Shown: piece by piece, positions 49,205-57,932 of the stretch
Layout: each line of letters begins with the position of its first letter
Numbering within the stretch: the stretch's first letter is position 1
Source of the DNA: Terriglobia bacterium
GTDB taxonomy: Bacteria > Acidobacteriota > Terriglobia > Bryobacterales > Bryobacteraceae
Direction of reading: 5' to 3'
Length of the DNA stretch: 64,000 bases
Assembly: GCA_020073145.1 (NCBI GenBank)
Contig: JAIQFS010000016.1
Span: forward strand, 78,073 to 142,072
Notes under the pieces: model-generated
Database searches by the model: none
What the model was told of the DNA's origin: nothing
What the model saw: the letters and a program-made list of their open reading frames with translations, nothing else
Translations under genes and position numbers: made by a program

Positions 49205-49906
49205 TTAGGGAGCGGCGCCAAACACAATCTCGCCGAACTCATGAAACCCCTTCTTGCCGACCACCCACCGCGCCGCCTGCAATGCGCCGCGCGCGAAACC
49301 CTCGCGGCTGCGCGCTGTGTGGCGCAGAGTAATCGTATCGGCCGAAGAATCGAATCCGATCTCGTGCGTACCGGGAACCGTCCCGGCGCGATTTGAGCCC
49401 ACATCGATCGGCCGCTGGTATCCCGCCTTCTTCATATCATCCACCAGTTTGAGTAGTGTACCCGACGGCGCGTCCTTCTTGGCGGCGTGGTGGATCTCCC
49501 AGGCCCAGGCGCCATACTCCGGCTGAGCGGTCAGCAGGTGCGCCGCTTCGGCAACCAGACGGAAGAAGGCGTTCACTCCGACTGAGTAGTTCGGGCTCCA
49601 GACCAGGCCGGTTCCATGTTGGGCCACCGCGCGCTTCACCGTGTCCACGTGCTCCAGCCAACCGGTGGTGCCGATGACCAGATTCACGCCCAGCGCCGCG
49701 ATGGCTTCCGCGTTTTCGCGCACGGCGGAGGGAATGGAGAAATCCACGGCGACGTCCACGCCGCGAAAATTCTCCCGCGTCACGCCTTCCCGGTTGGCGT
49801 TGTTGAATTCATCCAGCTTCAAGGTCACGGAGAAGCCGTACTCCGGCGCCAGTTGCTCGATCAGCTTGCCCATCCTTCCGTAACCGACAATCGCCAGATT
49901 AGGCAT
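49205..49906 (-). CDS. dapB: 4-hydroxy-tetrahydrodipicolinate reductase
   Basis: 233 residues, short form. NAD(P)H-dependent reduction in the lysine/DAP pathway. The Rossmann loop is AIVGYGRMGK, the GTTGW and PNYSVGVNAFF motifs follow, and the catalytic region is EIHHAAKKDAPSGT. The start overlaps the end of lysC by 8 bases. It is shorter than the 270-residue enteric type, as in many non-enteric bacteria. Confidence 0.93.
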   Translation of the reverse strand: MPNLAIVGYGRMGKLIEQLAPEYGFSVTLKLDEFNNANREGVTRENFRGVDVAVDFSIPSAVRENAEAIAALGVNLVIGTTGWLEHVDTVKRAVAQHGTGLVWSPNYSVGVNAFFRLVAEAAHLLTAQPEYGAWAWEIHHAAKKDAPSGTLLKLVDDMKKAGYQRPIDVGSNRAGTVPGTHEIGFDSSADTITLRHTARSREGFARGALQAARWVVGKKGFHEFGEIVFGAAP

Positions 49907-51290
49907 GCACCGCCTCGTTGCGCTCGAACACGGCCGGGTCGAGTTCGGTGAAGAATTCTTCGTGCAGCGCCACCACGGCGCGGTGCAGATCCTTCTCCGC
50001 CACCACCAAGCTCAAATTTAGCAAAGAAGCGCCCTGCGAAATCATTCGGATATTGATGCCGTCCAGCGCGCCGAAAACCCGCCTGGCTACGCCCGGCGTG
50101 TAGCGGATGTTCTCGCCGACCAGGCACACAATCACCTGGTCTGTCTCCGTGTCGACTTCGGCGAACTGCCGCAGTTCGGCCGCGATGGCATCCAGCCGCT
50201 GCAGATTGTCAATGGTGAGAGAAACGCTCACCTCCGACGTGGCCACCATGTCGACTGGCGTTTCGAAGCGGTCGAACACTTCGAAAATCCGCCGCAAGAA
50301 TCCATGGGCCATCAGCATGCGCGTCGAGTGAATGTTCAAGAGCGCGATCTTGCGCTTGCAGGCAATCGACTTGACCGCGTTTCCGGAGGGCACATGCTCC
50401 GATACGATGCGCGTCCCCGGCACCTCCGGACGCCGCGAGTTCAAAATCAGCACCGGAATATTCTTCTCGATGGCCGGCACCACCGTGGCCGGGTGCAGCA
50501 CCTTCGCCCCGAAATACGCCAGCTCCGCGGCTTCCGCGAACGAAATGGTCTTGACGCGATGCCCGCCGGATAGGATGGTGGGGTCGGCGGTGAGCATGCC
50601 GTCGACATCGGTCCAGATCTGAATCTCTTCCGCGCCGATGCCCGCGCCTACAATGGCCGCGGTGAAGTCCGAGCCGCCGCGCCCGAGCGTCGTGGTCACG
50701 CCGTCCTCGGCCGACGCGATAAATCCTCCCATCACCACTACGCTGTCCCGGGCCAGCCCCGGCACCGTAGCGGCCAGGCGGCGGTAGGTCTCTGGGAAAT
50801 TCGGCGCGGCCTGCGTGTGCCGCTTATCGGTGAGAATGACGCGCCGCGAATCCAGGTGCTCGGCCGCCATGCCGAAGTGACGGAATGCCAGCGTCACGAT
50901 GTAACTCGAGAGCCGCTCTCCGTAACTCGAAATCGCGTCAATCGAGCGCGGCGTCAACTCCCCCAGCACAGCCAGCCCCTTCACCAGTTCGGTCAGCTCC
51001 TGGAAGTGCTCGTCGAGCGTGCGGTCGAGTTCGGCGCGGTGGTCGAGCGGCACTACCTGCCGCGCTTCGCGCGAGTGAAAATCGCGCAAGTCCTGGATCT
51101 GCCGGATGTATTCGGCCCGGCCGCCTTTCATGGCCGCCTCAGCGATGGCCAGCAGCTTATTGGTGGTCTTCCCCATGGCCGATACGACCACCACGGGCCG
51201 GCGGGTCCGGCGGGATTGGACAATTCCCCCGACGCGTTCGATGGCGGCGGCCGATTCCACCGAAGTGCCGCCGAACTTCATGACGATCAT
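49899..51290 (-). CDS. lysC: aspartate kinase
   Basis: 463 residues. First step from aspartate. The kinase begins MKFGGTSVESAAAIERVGG; the regulatory part has two ACT modules (SIACKRKIALLNIHSTRM to VSLTIDNL, then VCLVGENIRYTPGVARRVFG). The ACT domains are expected to sense an amino-acid end product, so feedback inhibition can act together with the upstream lysine riboswitch. The ATG at 51290 shares a base with the asd stop (TGATG). Confidence 0.95.
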   Translation of the reverse strand: MIVMKFGGTSVESAAAIERVGGIVQSRRTRRPVVVVSAMGKTTNKLLAIAEAAMKGGRAEYIRQIQDLRDFHSREARQVVPLDHRAELDRTLDEHFQELTELVKGLAVLGELTPRSIDAISSYGERLSSYIVTLAFRHFGMAAEHLDSRRVILTDKRHTQAAPNFPETYRRLAATVPGLARDSVVVMGGFIASAEDGVTTTLGRGGSDFTAAIVGAGIGAEEIQIWTDVDGMLTADPTILSGGHRVKTISFAEAAELAYFGAKVLHPATVVPAIEKNIPVLILNSRRPEVPGTRIVSEHVPSGNAVKSIACKRKIALLNIHSTRMLMAHGFLRRIFEVFDRFETPVDMVATSEVSVSLTIDNLQRLDAIAAELRQFAEVDTETDQVIVCLVGENIRYTPGVARRVFGALDGINIRMISQGASLLNLSLVVAEKDLHRAVVALHEEFFTELDPAVFERNEAVHA

Positions 51291-52339
51291 CAGTCCAGCA
51301 TCCCTTCCGAGTGCATCAGCTCCGCATTGAGCACGGCCGCGCCGGCCGCGCCGCGAATCGTGTTGTGCGCCAGCACCACGAACTTGTAGTCCAGAACGGG
51401 GCACGGACGCAGCCGCCCGACAAACGCCGCCATGCCTCGCTCGCGCTCCGCGTCCTTGCGCGGCTGCGGACGGTTGCCTTCGTGCATAGGAATCACCGGC
51501 CGCGGCGGCGCGCTCGGCAGCTTGCGCTGCTGCGGAATACCGGCGAAAGCCTCAAAAGCCTCGTGCAACTCCGCCATGGCCGGCTTACCCGACAGCTCTA
51601 CCGACACGGTCACGGTGTGCCCGTCCACCACCGCCACTCGGTTGCAGTGCGCGCTCACTTTGGCCGGCAGCGGCTCAATGTGATCGCCGCGGAATTCGCC
51701 CAGGATCTTCTGCGTCTCCTGTTGCATCTTTTCTTCTTCGCCGCCGATGAACGGAATGACATTGCCGACAATGTCCATCGACGCCACGCCCGGATAGCCC
51801 GCGCCGGAAATCGCCTGCATCGTGGTGGCAATCACCTTGGCGATGCCGAATGGTTTCAGCGGCGCCAACCCCATGGTCAGGGCGATGGTGGAACAGTTGG
51901 GATTGGTCACGATCTGCCCTTTCCACCCGCGCGCCCGCTGCTGTCCCGGCACCAGTTTCAAGTGCTCGGGATTGATTTCCGGCACCAGGAGCGGCACGTC
52001 GCGGTCCATCCGATGGTTCTTCGAGTTCGACACCACAATGTGGCCGGCCTGGGCGAAAGCCTGCTCGATTTCCGTGGCCACCGAAGCATCCATCGCGGAA
52101 AACAGCAGCCGCGGGGCGTTGCCGGGCTTGGACTCTTCCACCGCCCGGTCCGCCACCGTGTCCGGCGTGCCGCCGGCCAGGTGCCAGGTCATGGCGTCCC
52201 GGTATTTCTTTCCCGCAGACCGGTCGCTCGCCCCTAGCCATTTCAAGTCGAACCAGGGGTGCCCTTGCAGGAACTTAATAAAATGTTGCCCCACCATGCC
52301 AGTGGCGCCCAGAATGCCTACTTCGATTCGCGTCTGCAT
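51290..52339 (-). CDS. asd: aspartate-semialdehyde dehydrogenase
   Basis: 349 residues. NADP-dependent reduction of aspartyl phosphate. Signatures: VGILGATGMVGQHF, the catalytic Cys in NPNCSTIAL, and a C-terminal VLAHNTIRGAAGAAVLNAE. The ATG at 52339 is chosen; reading farther upstream is inside the M20 peptidase gene, which overlaps by 22 bases. The overlap makes the two genes one unit. Confidence 0.94.
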   Translation of the reverse strand: MQTRIEVGILGATGMVGQHFIKFLQGHPWFDLKWLGASDRSAGKKYRDAMTWHLAGGTPDTVADRAVEESKPGNAPRLLFSAMDASVATEIEQAFAQAGHIVVSNSKNHRMDRDVPLLVPEINPEHLKLVPGQQRARGWKGQIVTNPNCSTIALTMGLAPLKPFGIAKVIATTMQAISGAGYPGVASMDIVGNVIPFIGGEEEKMQQETQKILGEFRGDHIEPLPAKVSAHCNRVAVVDGHTVTVSVELSGKPAMAELHEAFEAFAGIPQQRKLPSAPPRPVIPMHEGNRPQPRKDAERERGMAAFVGRLRPCPVLDYKFVVLAHNTIRGAAGAAVLNAELMHSEGMLD

Positions 52340-53346
52340 AGATGCCTCACCATCCGTTGATACAGTTGCACCGCTTCCACCAACTCTCCCTTCGGCACGC
52401 GCTCCTCCAGCGTGTGTGCCACGTGGATGGAACCCGGCCCGATCAGGAACGGCTCCCCCCATTGCCCGCCGAACGCGGGGATATCGGTGGTGAAAGCGAC
52501 CACCGTGGTTTCCATGCCTTCCATCGATCCCAAACGCACCGCTGGGATCTCCAGGACTTCCTGCAATTCCGCGCGGCCGGCCACCGCGCGCGCCAGGGCC
52601 TCCCGGGTCTGAGTGGAATCGCCTACTAGTCGGACAAAAATCTCGGCGCGGGCATCATCAGCAATCACATTGGGCGCGCGGCCGCCGCGAATGGTCCCAA
52701 TATTCAAGGTGCTGGCGCCCAGCACCGCATCCACTGGCAGGGGAATCCGCCGCACCTCGGCCAGAGCGTCCAGCAGTTTATCAATGGCGGAATCGCCCAG
52801 CTCCGGATACGCTGAGTGCGCCATCTTTCCGGTGGCTACCAGTTCATAACGCAGCGCTCCTTTGGAGCCGAGCGCCAGTTTGTTTTCCGTCGGCTCACCG
52901 TTGATGAGGTACCGGGAACCGCGCGGCTGGCGGGCCGCGTGGTAGGCTCCCGCGCTGTTGCGTTCTTCCCCCACCACGAACAACAGTCCGAAGTTGCGCT
53001 CGCGAGCTTCGAGCAACCCTTCGACCGCAGCGATCATGCAGGCGATGATCCCCTTGGTGTCGCACGCACCGCGTCCCCAGATATGATCGCTGTCTTCGCG
53101 TGAGGGGAAGAATGGCGGCACCGTGTCCATGTGGGTCGAGAGCGTCACATCGAGGCGGTCGCCCCAATGCGCGAACACGTTGAAGCGGTGCGGTTCCACT
53201 TCGATCCGCTCGACACATCCGCCAAAACGCGCGGCTAGCTGCTTGAGCCAGTCGTAGAGGTGGTTGCCGACCGCCCCTTCGTTGGCGGTGATCGATTCGA
53301 TGTCGATCAACTCGCGCGTGAATGCAAAGACGTCCATATCGATCAT
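52318..53346 (-). CDS. dapE: M20 metallopeptidase, likely succinyl-diaminopimelate desuccinylase (DapE/ArgE-like)
   Basis: 342 residues. The binuclear zinc ligands are in place: His72 and Asp74 (STHMDTVPP), Asp96 (GACDTKG), Glu127/128 (VVGEERNS), Glu151 (GEPTENK) and a C-terminal His (SIHVAHTLEE). It is the first gene after the lysine riboswitch and overlaps asd, and dapD is in the same operon, so DapE function is likely. ArgE-type deacylases share the fold, so the symbol is an inference from context. No SD is seen before the ATG. Confidence 0.85.
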   Translation of the reverse strand: MIDMDVFAFTRELIDIESITANEGAVGNHLYDWLKQLAARFGGCVERIEVEPHRFNVFAHWGDRLDVTLSTHMDTVPPFFPSREDSDHIWGRGACDTKGIIACMIAAVEGLLEARERNFGLLFVVGEERNSAGAYHAARQPRGSRYLINGEPTENKLALGSKGALRYELVATGKMAHSAYPELGDSAIDKLLDALAEVRRIPLPVDAVLGASTLNIGTIRGGRAPNVIADDARAEIFVRLVGDSTQTREALARAVAGRAELQEVLEIPAVRLGSMEGMETTVVAFTTDIPAFGGQWGEPFLIGPGSIHVAHTLEERVPKGELVEAVQLYQRMVRHLCRRESK

Positions 53347-53405
53347 CGGGGAGGGGAAACGCAGGAGAAGGAAAGTACGCGTGGACGGCCCGCGTGTTTC
53401 ATTCC

Positions 53406-53588
53406 CGATAGCGCTCCACCCGCCGTAGCAACGAGTGACAGTGAGCCGGTCTTACCCGGGCTCCCCAACCGGACGGGCTTGCACTGCCCCAGCCGGTTTC
53501 GGCGGAAACCGCCGGCCCCTTTCACCCGGGCCTCCGAAGCGCAATCGGAAGTCCAGCCCGGCTACTCTTGGCCGCCGCACCTCTACCG
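53406..53588 (-). promoter_or_regulatory. lysine riboswitch aptamer (L-box) upstream of the DAP operon
   Basis: Read on the minus strand, the conserved L-box elements occur in order: AGAGGTGCG (53584-53576), AAGAGTA (53569-53563), GTGAAAGGGG (53525-53516), CGCCGAAAC (53504-53496), CACTGTCAC (53443-53435) and GAGCGCTATC (53416-53407). The closing stem P1 pairs CGGTAG (53588-53583) with CTATCG (53411-53406). It ends 60 bases before the M20 gene. No U-rich terminator hairpin follows, and the leader before the ATG is C/U-rich without an SD, so the switching mechanism is not evident; Rho-dependent or translational control is possible. Confidence 0.93.
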
Positions 53589-53728
53589 CGAAAACCTCAG
53601 GATAGCGGAGCACCGAAGAGCAAGTCAAATGGCTCGCGGTGGCGAGAAGGAGGCGAGAAGGAAACGGATGGAACAGGACCCCTCACCAGCCGCTTCGGAG
53701 TCTTCCATGCACTAGAATCAAGCGAGGT

Positions 53729-54556
53729 ATGCCCACTCTTCCAGACCCGTATTGCCGCTACCTGCGCTTGCTGGGCGTCGAAGGGCGGCCTTCGGGGCTG
53801 GACGGCCTGCGCCTCCTCGTGCGGCGTCATCTGTTCCGGGTGCCTTTTGAAAATCTCACCAAGCTGCTGCTCTTTGCTCGCGAAGGCGTTGGCCGTCTGG
53901 CCACACTGGAGGAGTTCCTGGATGGCATCGAGCATCGAGACCTGGGAGGCACCTGTCACTCCACCAACCCATTTCTCGCGGCTCTGTTGCACCAACTGGG
54001 TTATGACGCCGTTCTATATGGCGCCGATATCTCCCAGCCGAATTCCCACACCTCGATCCGGGTTCACCTGGAGGGTGTTCCTTACCATGTGGACGTGGGC
54101 TACGGCGGCCCTTTCCGCGTGCCCATGCGCCTCGACCGGCTGCCCTTCGAGTTCCAGGAAGGAGACCTGCGCTATCTGCTGAACCCGAACGACGGTGAGG
54201 ACGCCTATGAGATGGCTGTGTATTCCGGTCAGCGCCGCGTCCATGGCTATGTCGTTCACGGCCCTCCCCGTCCCATGGAGTTCTTCACCCCGGGCGTTTG
54301 TCAATCGTTCGCCCCCGGTCGCGCCTTCATGAGTTGTCTGCGCCTCGTTCGGATCTTCGACGATCATTCCGTCGAACTGCGGGACCGGACGCTCACGGTT
54401 CATCGCGGTGCCGAAACCAACGAAACCGAACTGCACGATCGAACCGAGCTGAGAGCGGCGGTCGCCCGCGATCTACAGATGCCTCGGTGCCCCATGGACG
54501 CCGCGTTGGACGTTTTGGAGCAACTCACGGGAACTCCGCTCTTCGGCCGTCATTAG
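53729..54556 (+). CDS. nat: arylamine N-acetyltransferase
   Basis: 275 residues. Acetyl-CoA-dependent N-acylation of arylamines or hydrazines. The NAT triad can be placed at Cys76 (LGGTCHSTN), His107 (SHTSIRV) and Asp122 (HVDVGYGG), with the 31- and 15-residue spacing close to the archetype. The N-terminal helix and barrel are complete, though divergent. The ATG at 53729 is the first sensible start; there is no strong SD. It is divergent from the DAP operon. Confidence 0.87.
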   Translation: MPTLPDPYCRYLRLLGVEGRPSGLDGLRLLVRRHLFRVPFENLTKLLLFAREGVGRLATLEEFLDGIEHRDLGGTCHSTNPFLAALLHQLGYDAVLYGADISQPNSHTSIRVHLEGVPYHVDVGYGGPFRVPMRLDRLPFEFQEGDLRYLLNPNDGEDAYEMAVYSGQRRVHGYVVHGPPRPMEFFTPGVCQSFAPGRAFMSCLRLVRIFDDHSVELRDRTLTVHRGAETNETELHDRTELRAAVARDLQMPRCPMDAALDVLEQLTGTPLFGRH

Positions 54557-54584
54557 GGCTGGGCGCCCGGGAGTTCGCGGCCCT

Positions 54585-55943
54585 CTAGATCAATTGCCCC
54601 GGAGTGGATCGGCCCTCCAGCGCCTCCGCGATGACCTGAAGAGCTTGGTGGAGCCGCGCGCGGGTGATCGGTACGCCGAGGCAGATTCGGACCGCGCGCG
54701 GAACCACTGCGGAGTCCACCGCGAAGGCTTCCGGGGCCGCCAGCAACACGCCCCTTTCCCGGACACGGGCGACAAGTTCCTCCGGATCGCGAAGGGAGGG
54801 GAGAGGCAGCCATAAGTGCGCGGCGAAGTGGGTATCGCCTGTATCCAGACCGAAGAACTGCGAGGCCATCTGCCACCTCCAGCGCATTTCCGTCCGCTTC
54901 CACTTCATAATGCGGTCGGCCGTTCCGTCCTCCAGCCAGCCGGTTCCGAGGCCGGCGGCGAGTGGCGACACCGTCAGCATGCTGGTGCGAACCATGCCGG
55001 CCACGCGCTCCGCTCCGCCGGGAGGGCAAACCACAAAGCCCAGGCGCAGTCCGGGAAAGACGCCCTTCGACAGACTGGTGACAAAGTAGCACCGCTCCGG
55101 CGCAAAGGCCGCGATCGGGGGCGGAGGACGATCTACCAGGAAGGCGTAAATGTCGTCTTCCAGAATAGTGATGTTCCTTCTCCGCGCAATGTCCGCAATC
55201 GTCTCCCGCCGGTCTTCGGACATCAGCGCGCCGGTCGGGTTCTGGATGGTGGGAATGGTATACAGAACGCGAATCTTCTCTGTGACGCACAAGCGGTCAA
55301 ATGCTTCCGGGACCAGTCCCTCCGGATCCATTGGGAGGCCCGCCAGCCGTAACTGAAGCTGGCTGGCAATGGTTTTGACACCCGGGTAGGTCAGGTGTTC
55401 GGTGGCGATGACATCGCCGGGCTTGGTGAGGGCCCCGAGCACGGTAAGCATGCCGTGTTGTGCTCCATTGGTGATCACGACCTGCTCTTCTGGGGTGGTC
55501 AGGCCTCGCCGCGCCAGCCAATGGGACGCGATGCGGCGGTGATCCGGGCGGCCGGCCGGATCCGGATACACTTCCATTAGCGTTCGCAGGTCGCCCCGGT
55601 CGTGCAACGCGGCGCGCAGCAGTCGCGCCACGGATTCGCCCGGATCCCAGCGGATGAAATTCTGAGTCAGATCCAGCGTTCCACCCGCGTCTTCCGCTTC
55701 GTCTCCGGGGGCTGCCACAAATGTTCCTCGGCCCACCGTCCCAGTGATCAGGCCCCGGTCCTTGGCAATGGAATACGCGCGGCTCACTGTCCCCACCGAC
55801 AGCCCCAACGAATCCGCCAGTTCCCGGTGCGGCGGCAATTGGGCCCCAGGTTCCAGGCGGCCTTCCGCAATCGCTTCCGCCAGCGCCTCCACAATGCGTT
55901 GCGTCGTCGGGCCGGAGCGAGGCTGGATTTCAGGAAGCCACAT
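54585..55943 (-). CDS. MocR-type regulator: GntR HTH fused to PLP aminotransferase
   Basis: 452 residues. The N-terminal winged helix (LPPHRELADSLGLSVGTVSRAY and TVGRGTFVA) is followed by an aminotransferase-fold domain with the PLP Lys in TSLSKGVFPGLRLGF and the aspartate in ILEDDIYAF. MocR proteins are usually activators or repressors of a neighbouring gene; here the neighbour is the divergent TolB-domain gene. The ATG at 55943 is chosen because the alternative start at 55985 lies within the promoter. Confidence 0.93.
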   Translation of the reverse strand: MWLPEIQPRSGPTTQRIVEALAEAIAEGRLEPGAQLPPHRELADSLGLSVGTVSRAYSIAKDRGLITGTVGRGTFVAAPGDEAEDAGGTLDLTQNFIRWDPGESVARLLRAALHDRGDLRTLMEVYPDPAGRPDHRRIASHWLARRGLTTPEEQVVITNGAQHGMLTVLGALTKPGDVIATEHLTYPGVKTIASQLQLRLAGLPMDPEGLVPEAFDRLCVTEKIRVLYTIPTIQNPTGALMSEDRRETIADIARRRNITILEDDIYAFLVDRPPPPIAAFAPERCYFVTSLSKGVFPGLRLGFVVCPPGGAERVAGMVRTSMLTVSPLAAGLGTGWLEDGTADRIMKWKRTEMRWRWQMASQFFGLDTGDTHFAAHLWLPLPSLRDPEELVARVRERGVLLAAPEAFAVDSAVVPRAVRICLGVPITRARLHQALQVIAEALEGRSTPGQLI

Positions 55944-55950
55944 TGTTATA

Positions 55951-55985
55951 GATACAATTATTAACTTGAAATGATACATTGTCAA
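55951..55985 (-). promoter_or_regulatory. MocR promoter with paired GATACA operator repeats
   Basis: Minus strand: TTGACA (55985-55980), 17-base spacer, AATAAT (55962-55957). The plus strand carries two direct repeats GATACA at 55951-55956 and 55973-55978, 22 bases apart (two helical turns), straddling the -10. Such direct repeats are typical MocR operators. The transcript would start about 7 bases before the ATG, nearly leaderless. Binding is inferred. Confidence 0.65.
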
Positions 55986-56026
55986 GAGTATTCTAGAGAC
56001 ATCTGGAATGGCGTCCTTGGAGTTTT

Positions 56027-56764
56027 ATGGAACTCATTGAAGAATCAGCGATTGACGAGGCTTTAGTGCGCCGCCAACTCGTTCGAATGGGGAGGCATCC
56101 TCTCTTTGTCGGGTCTTCACGGATCCGCCGGTTCCTGGAGTTCACCATCGAATCCGTCTTTTCCGGCCGACGCGCCGAGTTGAAGGAATACGTCCTGGGG
56201 GTCGAGGTTTTCGATCGCGGGACCACTTATAACCCTCGGACGGACCCCATCGTGCGCGTGGAAGCGCGTCGTTTGCGTTCGAAGCTGCGCGCCTATTATC
56301 AGGCAGAGGGCGCGCGGGATGACGTCATTATCGAATACCCCAGCGGGTCTTACGTCCCGCGGTTCCGGCTGCGCGATGCCGCTTCCGACCATCGGGAACC
56401 CTCCCTGATCGCGGTGCTGCCTTTCGCATCCGCAAGCGAAGATGAGTGCGCACAGTTTGCGGAAGGCCTCACGCGAGAGGTGATCCACGAGCTGGTCCGC
56501 TGCGTCGACGCGGTACGAGTCTTCTCCGGGCAGAGCCGCGGCAATCCGCGAGCGCGGATCGAAGCTCTCCTCACCGGGACGGTGCGCCGATGTGGTCCCC
56601 GCCTGCGCGTGACGGCGGAGCTTCTCAGCACGGGAAGCACGCAGAGCCTCTGGTCGGTGGCGTTTGAGTCGGTGACGTCAGATCCCCTGACCGCCCAGAA
56701 GCAGATCGCCTTCGCGACGGCTCACGGGCTGTCTCTGCATTTCCATCGCCGGGCCGTGGCATAA
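56027..56764 (+). CDS. TolB-domain regulator-like protein, short form without TPR
   Basis: 245 residues. Its first 110 residues (RRFLEFTIESVFSGRRAELK, EYVLGVEVFDRGTTYNPRTD, VRVEARRLRSKLRAYYQ) align with the N-terminal domain of the protein at 10401. A TolB/FlgO-like half follows (SLIAVLPFASASEDECAQF to QSLWSVAFES). No transmembrane helix and no TPR repeats are present, so it is either a compact soluble regulator or a truncated relative. Lies divergent to the MocR gene and may be its target. Confidence 0.8.
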   Translation: MELIEESAIDEALVRRQLVRMGRHPLFVGSSRIRRFLEFTIESVFSGRRAELKEYVLGVEVFDRGTTYNPRTDPIVRVEARRLRSKLRAYYQAEGARDDVIIEYPSGSYVPRFRLRDAASDHREPSLIAVLPFASASEDECAQFAEGLTREVIHELVRCVDAVRVFSGQSRGNPRARIEALLTGTVRRCGPRLRVTAELLSTGSTQSLWSVAFESVTSDPLTAQKQIAFATAHGLSLHFHRRAVA

Positions 56765-56804
56765 GGTTGGGATGCGCACTGCACGGTAGAATCAAGAGAA
56801 CCCC

Positions 56805-57911
56805 GTGCGTATTGGCTGGAGACAGATTCGGGCTCTTCTCGCCCGCCGCATCCGCTATCGGATTACCCGCGGCGGGTTGCTGTTCACCTTGGCCATCGTG
56901 GTGGTGGGGCTCGGAGCCATTGCCTCCGCCAACAATCTGCTGTTTCTCATCGTGGCCACCATGCTCGCCACTCTGCTGGTTTCCGGTTTTGTCAGCCGGC
57001 TCTGCCTGGCCGCCCTGGAGCTCGATTTTCAGGTGCCGGAGCACGTCCCCGCCGGGCGAACCGTTCCCGCCAGCCTGTACGTCCGCAACCAGAAATGGCT
57101 CATGCCCTCGTTTTCCATTCGCGTGGAAGGCATCCGTTCCCCGGAGAGTCCGGTCCTGCAATCCGGCGTCTATCTCCCGCTCCTGGCCGCTGGCGCCACC
57201 GTCGAAGCGCCCGTCGAAGTCCGGTTTCCCCGGCGCGGCGCCTATCGCCAGAATAGCTTCGCCTTCTCCACCTCATTCCCGTTCGGCTTCCTCGAAAAAT
57301 CCGTCCGCGTCACCCTGAGCCGCGAAACCATCGTGTACCCGTCCATCGACCCGCGTCCCGGCTTCGATGACCTCCTCCTCGGCGTGTCGGGCGAGATCGA
57401 AACCCACTACCGCGGCCTCGGCAAGGACTTCTACCGCATCCGCCCCTATGAGGCGTTTGAGAGCTCCCGCCACGTCGATTGGAAAGCCTCGGCCCACGTC
57501 GGCGCGCTCCAGATCCGCGAGTTCGCCCGCGAACAGGAGCAGACGGTCGAAATGTTCCTGGACCGCGACATCCCGCCCCACCTCGATCCCTGGTTCGAGT
57601 ACGCGATCGACTGCTGCGCCTTCCTGGCCTGGCGTCTTTCCAGCGGCGGCACCGCCATCCACTTTCGCGCCCAGGGTTTCGACTTCCGCCAACCCCTCGA
57701 CGGAGACATATATACTATTCTGAAGTACCTTGCTTTGGTTTACCCCCAGCGCGGCAACGTGCTGGAATCGCCGATGGAAGAGACCAGCTACAAGATCGTG
57801 TTCACGCCTTCCCCCAACCGATTCCTAAATGCGGGTTGGGCGGGAGCGCGGATCCTCGGTCCCGGTATTCTTCCCGTTCCTCCCGCGGGGACCCTGGCGG
57901 CCGAAATCTGA
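56805..57911 (+). CDS. DUF58-domain membrane protein
   Basis: 368 residues from a GTG. Two N-terminal hydrophobic segments (RGGLLFTLAIVVVGLGAIAS and NNLLFLIVATMLATLLVSG) precede a soluble domain containing YRIRPYEAFESSRHVDWKAS and REFAREQEQTVEMFLDRD, the DUF58 signature. DUF58 proteins usually travel with a MoxR ATPase and are related to von Willebrand-like domains; no MoxR is nearby here. The TonB receptor begins 21 bases downstream. Confidence 0.86.
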   Translation: MRIGWRQIRALLARRIRYRITRGGLLFTLAIVVVGLGAIASANNLLFLIVATMLATLLVSGFVSRLCLAALELDFQVPEHVPAGRTVPASLYVRNQKWLMPSFSIRVEGIRSPESPVLQSGVYLPLLAAGATVEAPVEVRFPRRGAYRQNSFAFSTSFPFGFLEKSVRVTLSRETIVYPSIDPRPGFDDLLLGVSGEIETHYRGLGKDFYRIRPYEAFESSRHVDWKASAHVGALQIREFAREQEQTVEMFLDRDIPPHLDPWFEYAIDCCAFLAWRLSSGGTAIHFRAQGFDFRQPLDGDIYTILKYLALVYPQRGNVLESPMEETSYKIVFTPSPNRFLNAGWAGARILGPGILPVPPAGTLAAEI

Positions 57912-57932
57912 GTGGGTGTGAAGGAGTAGCGG

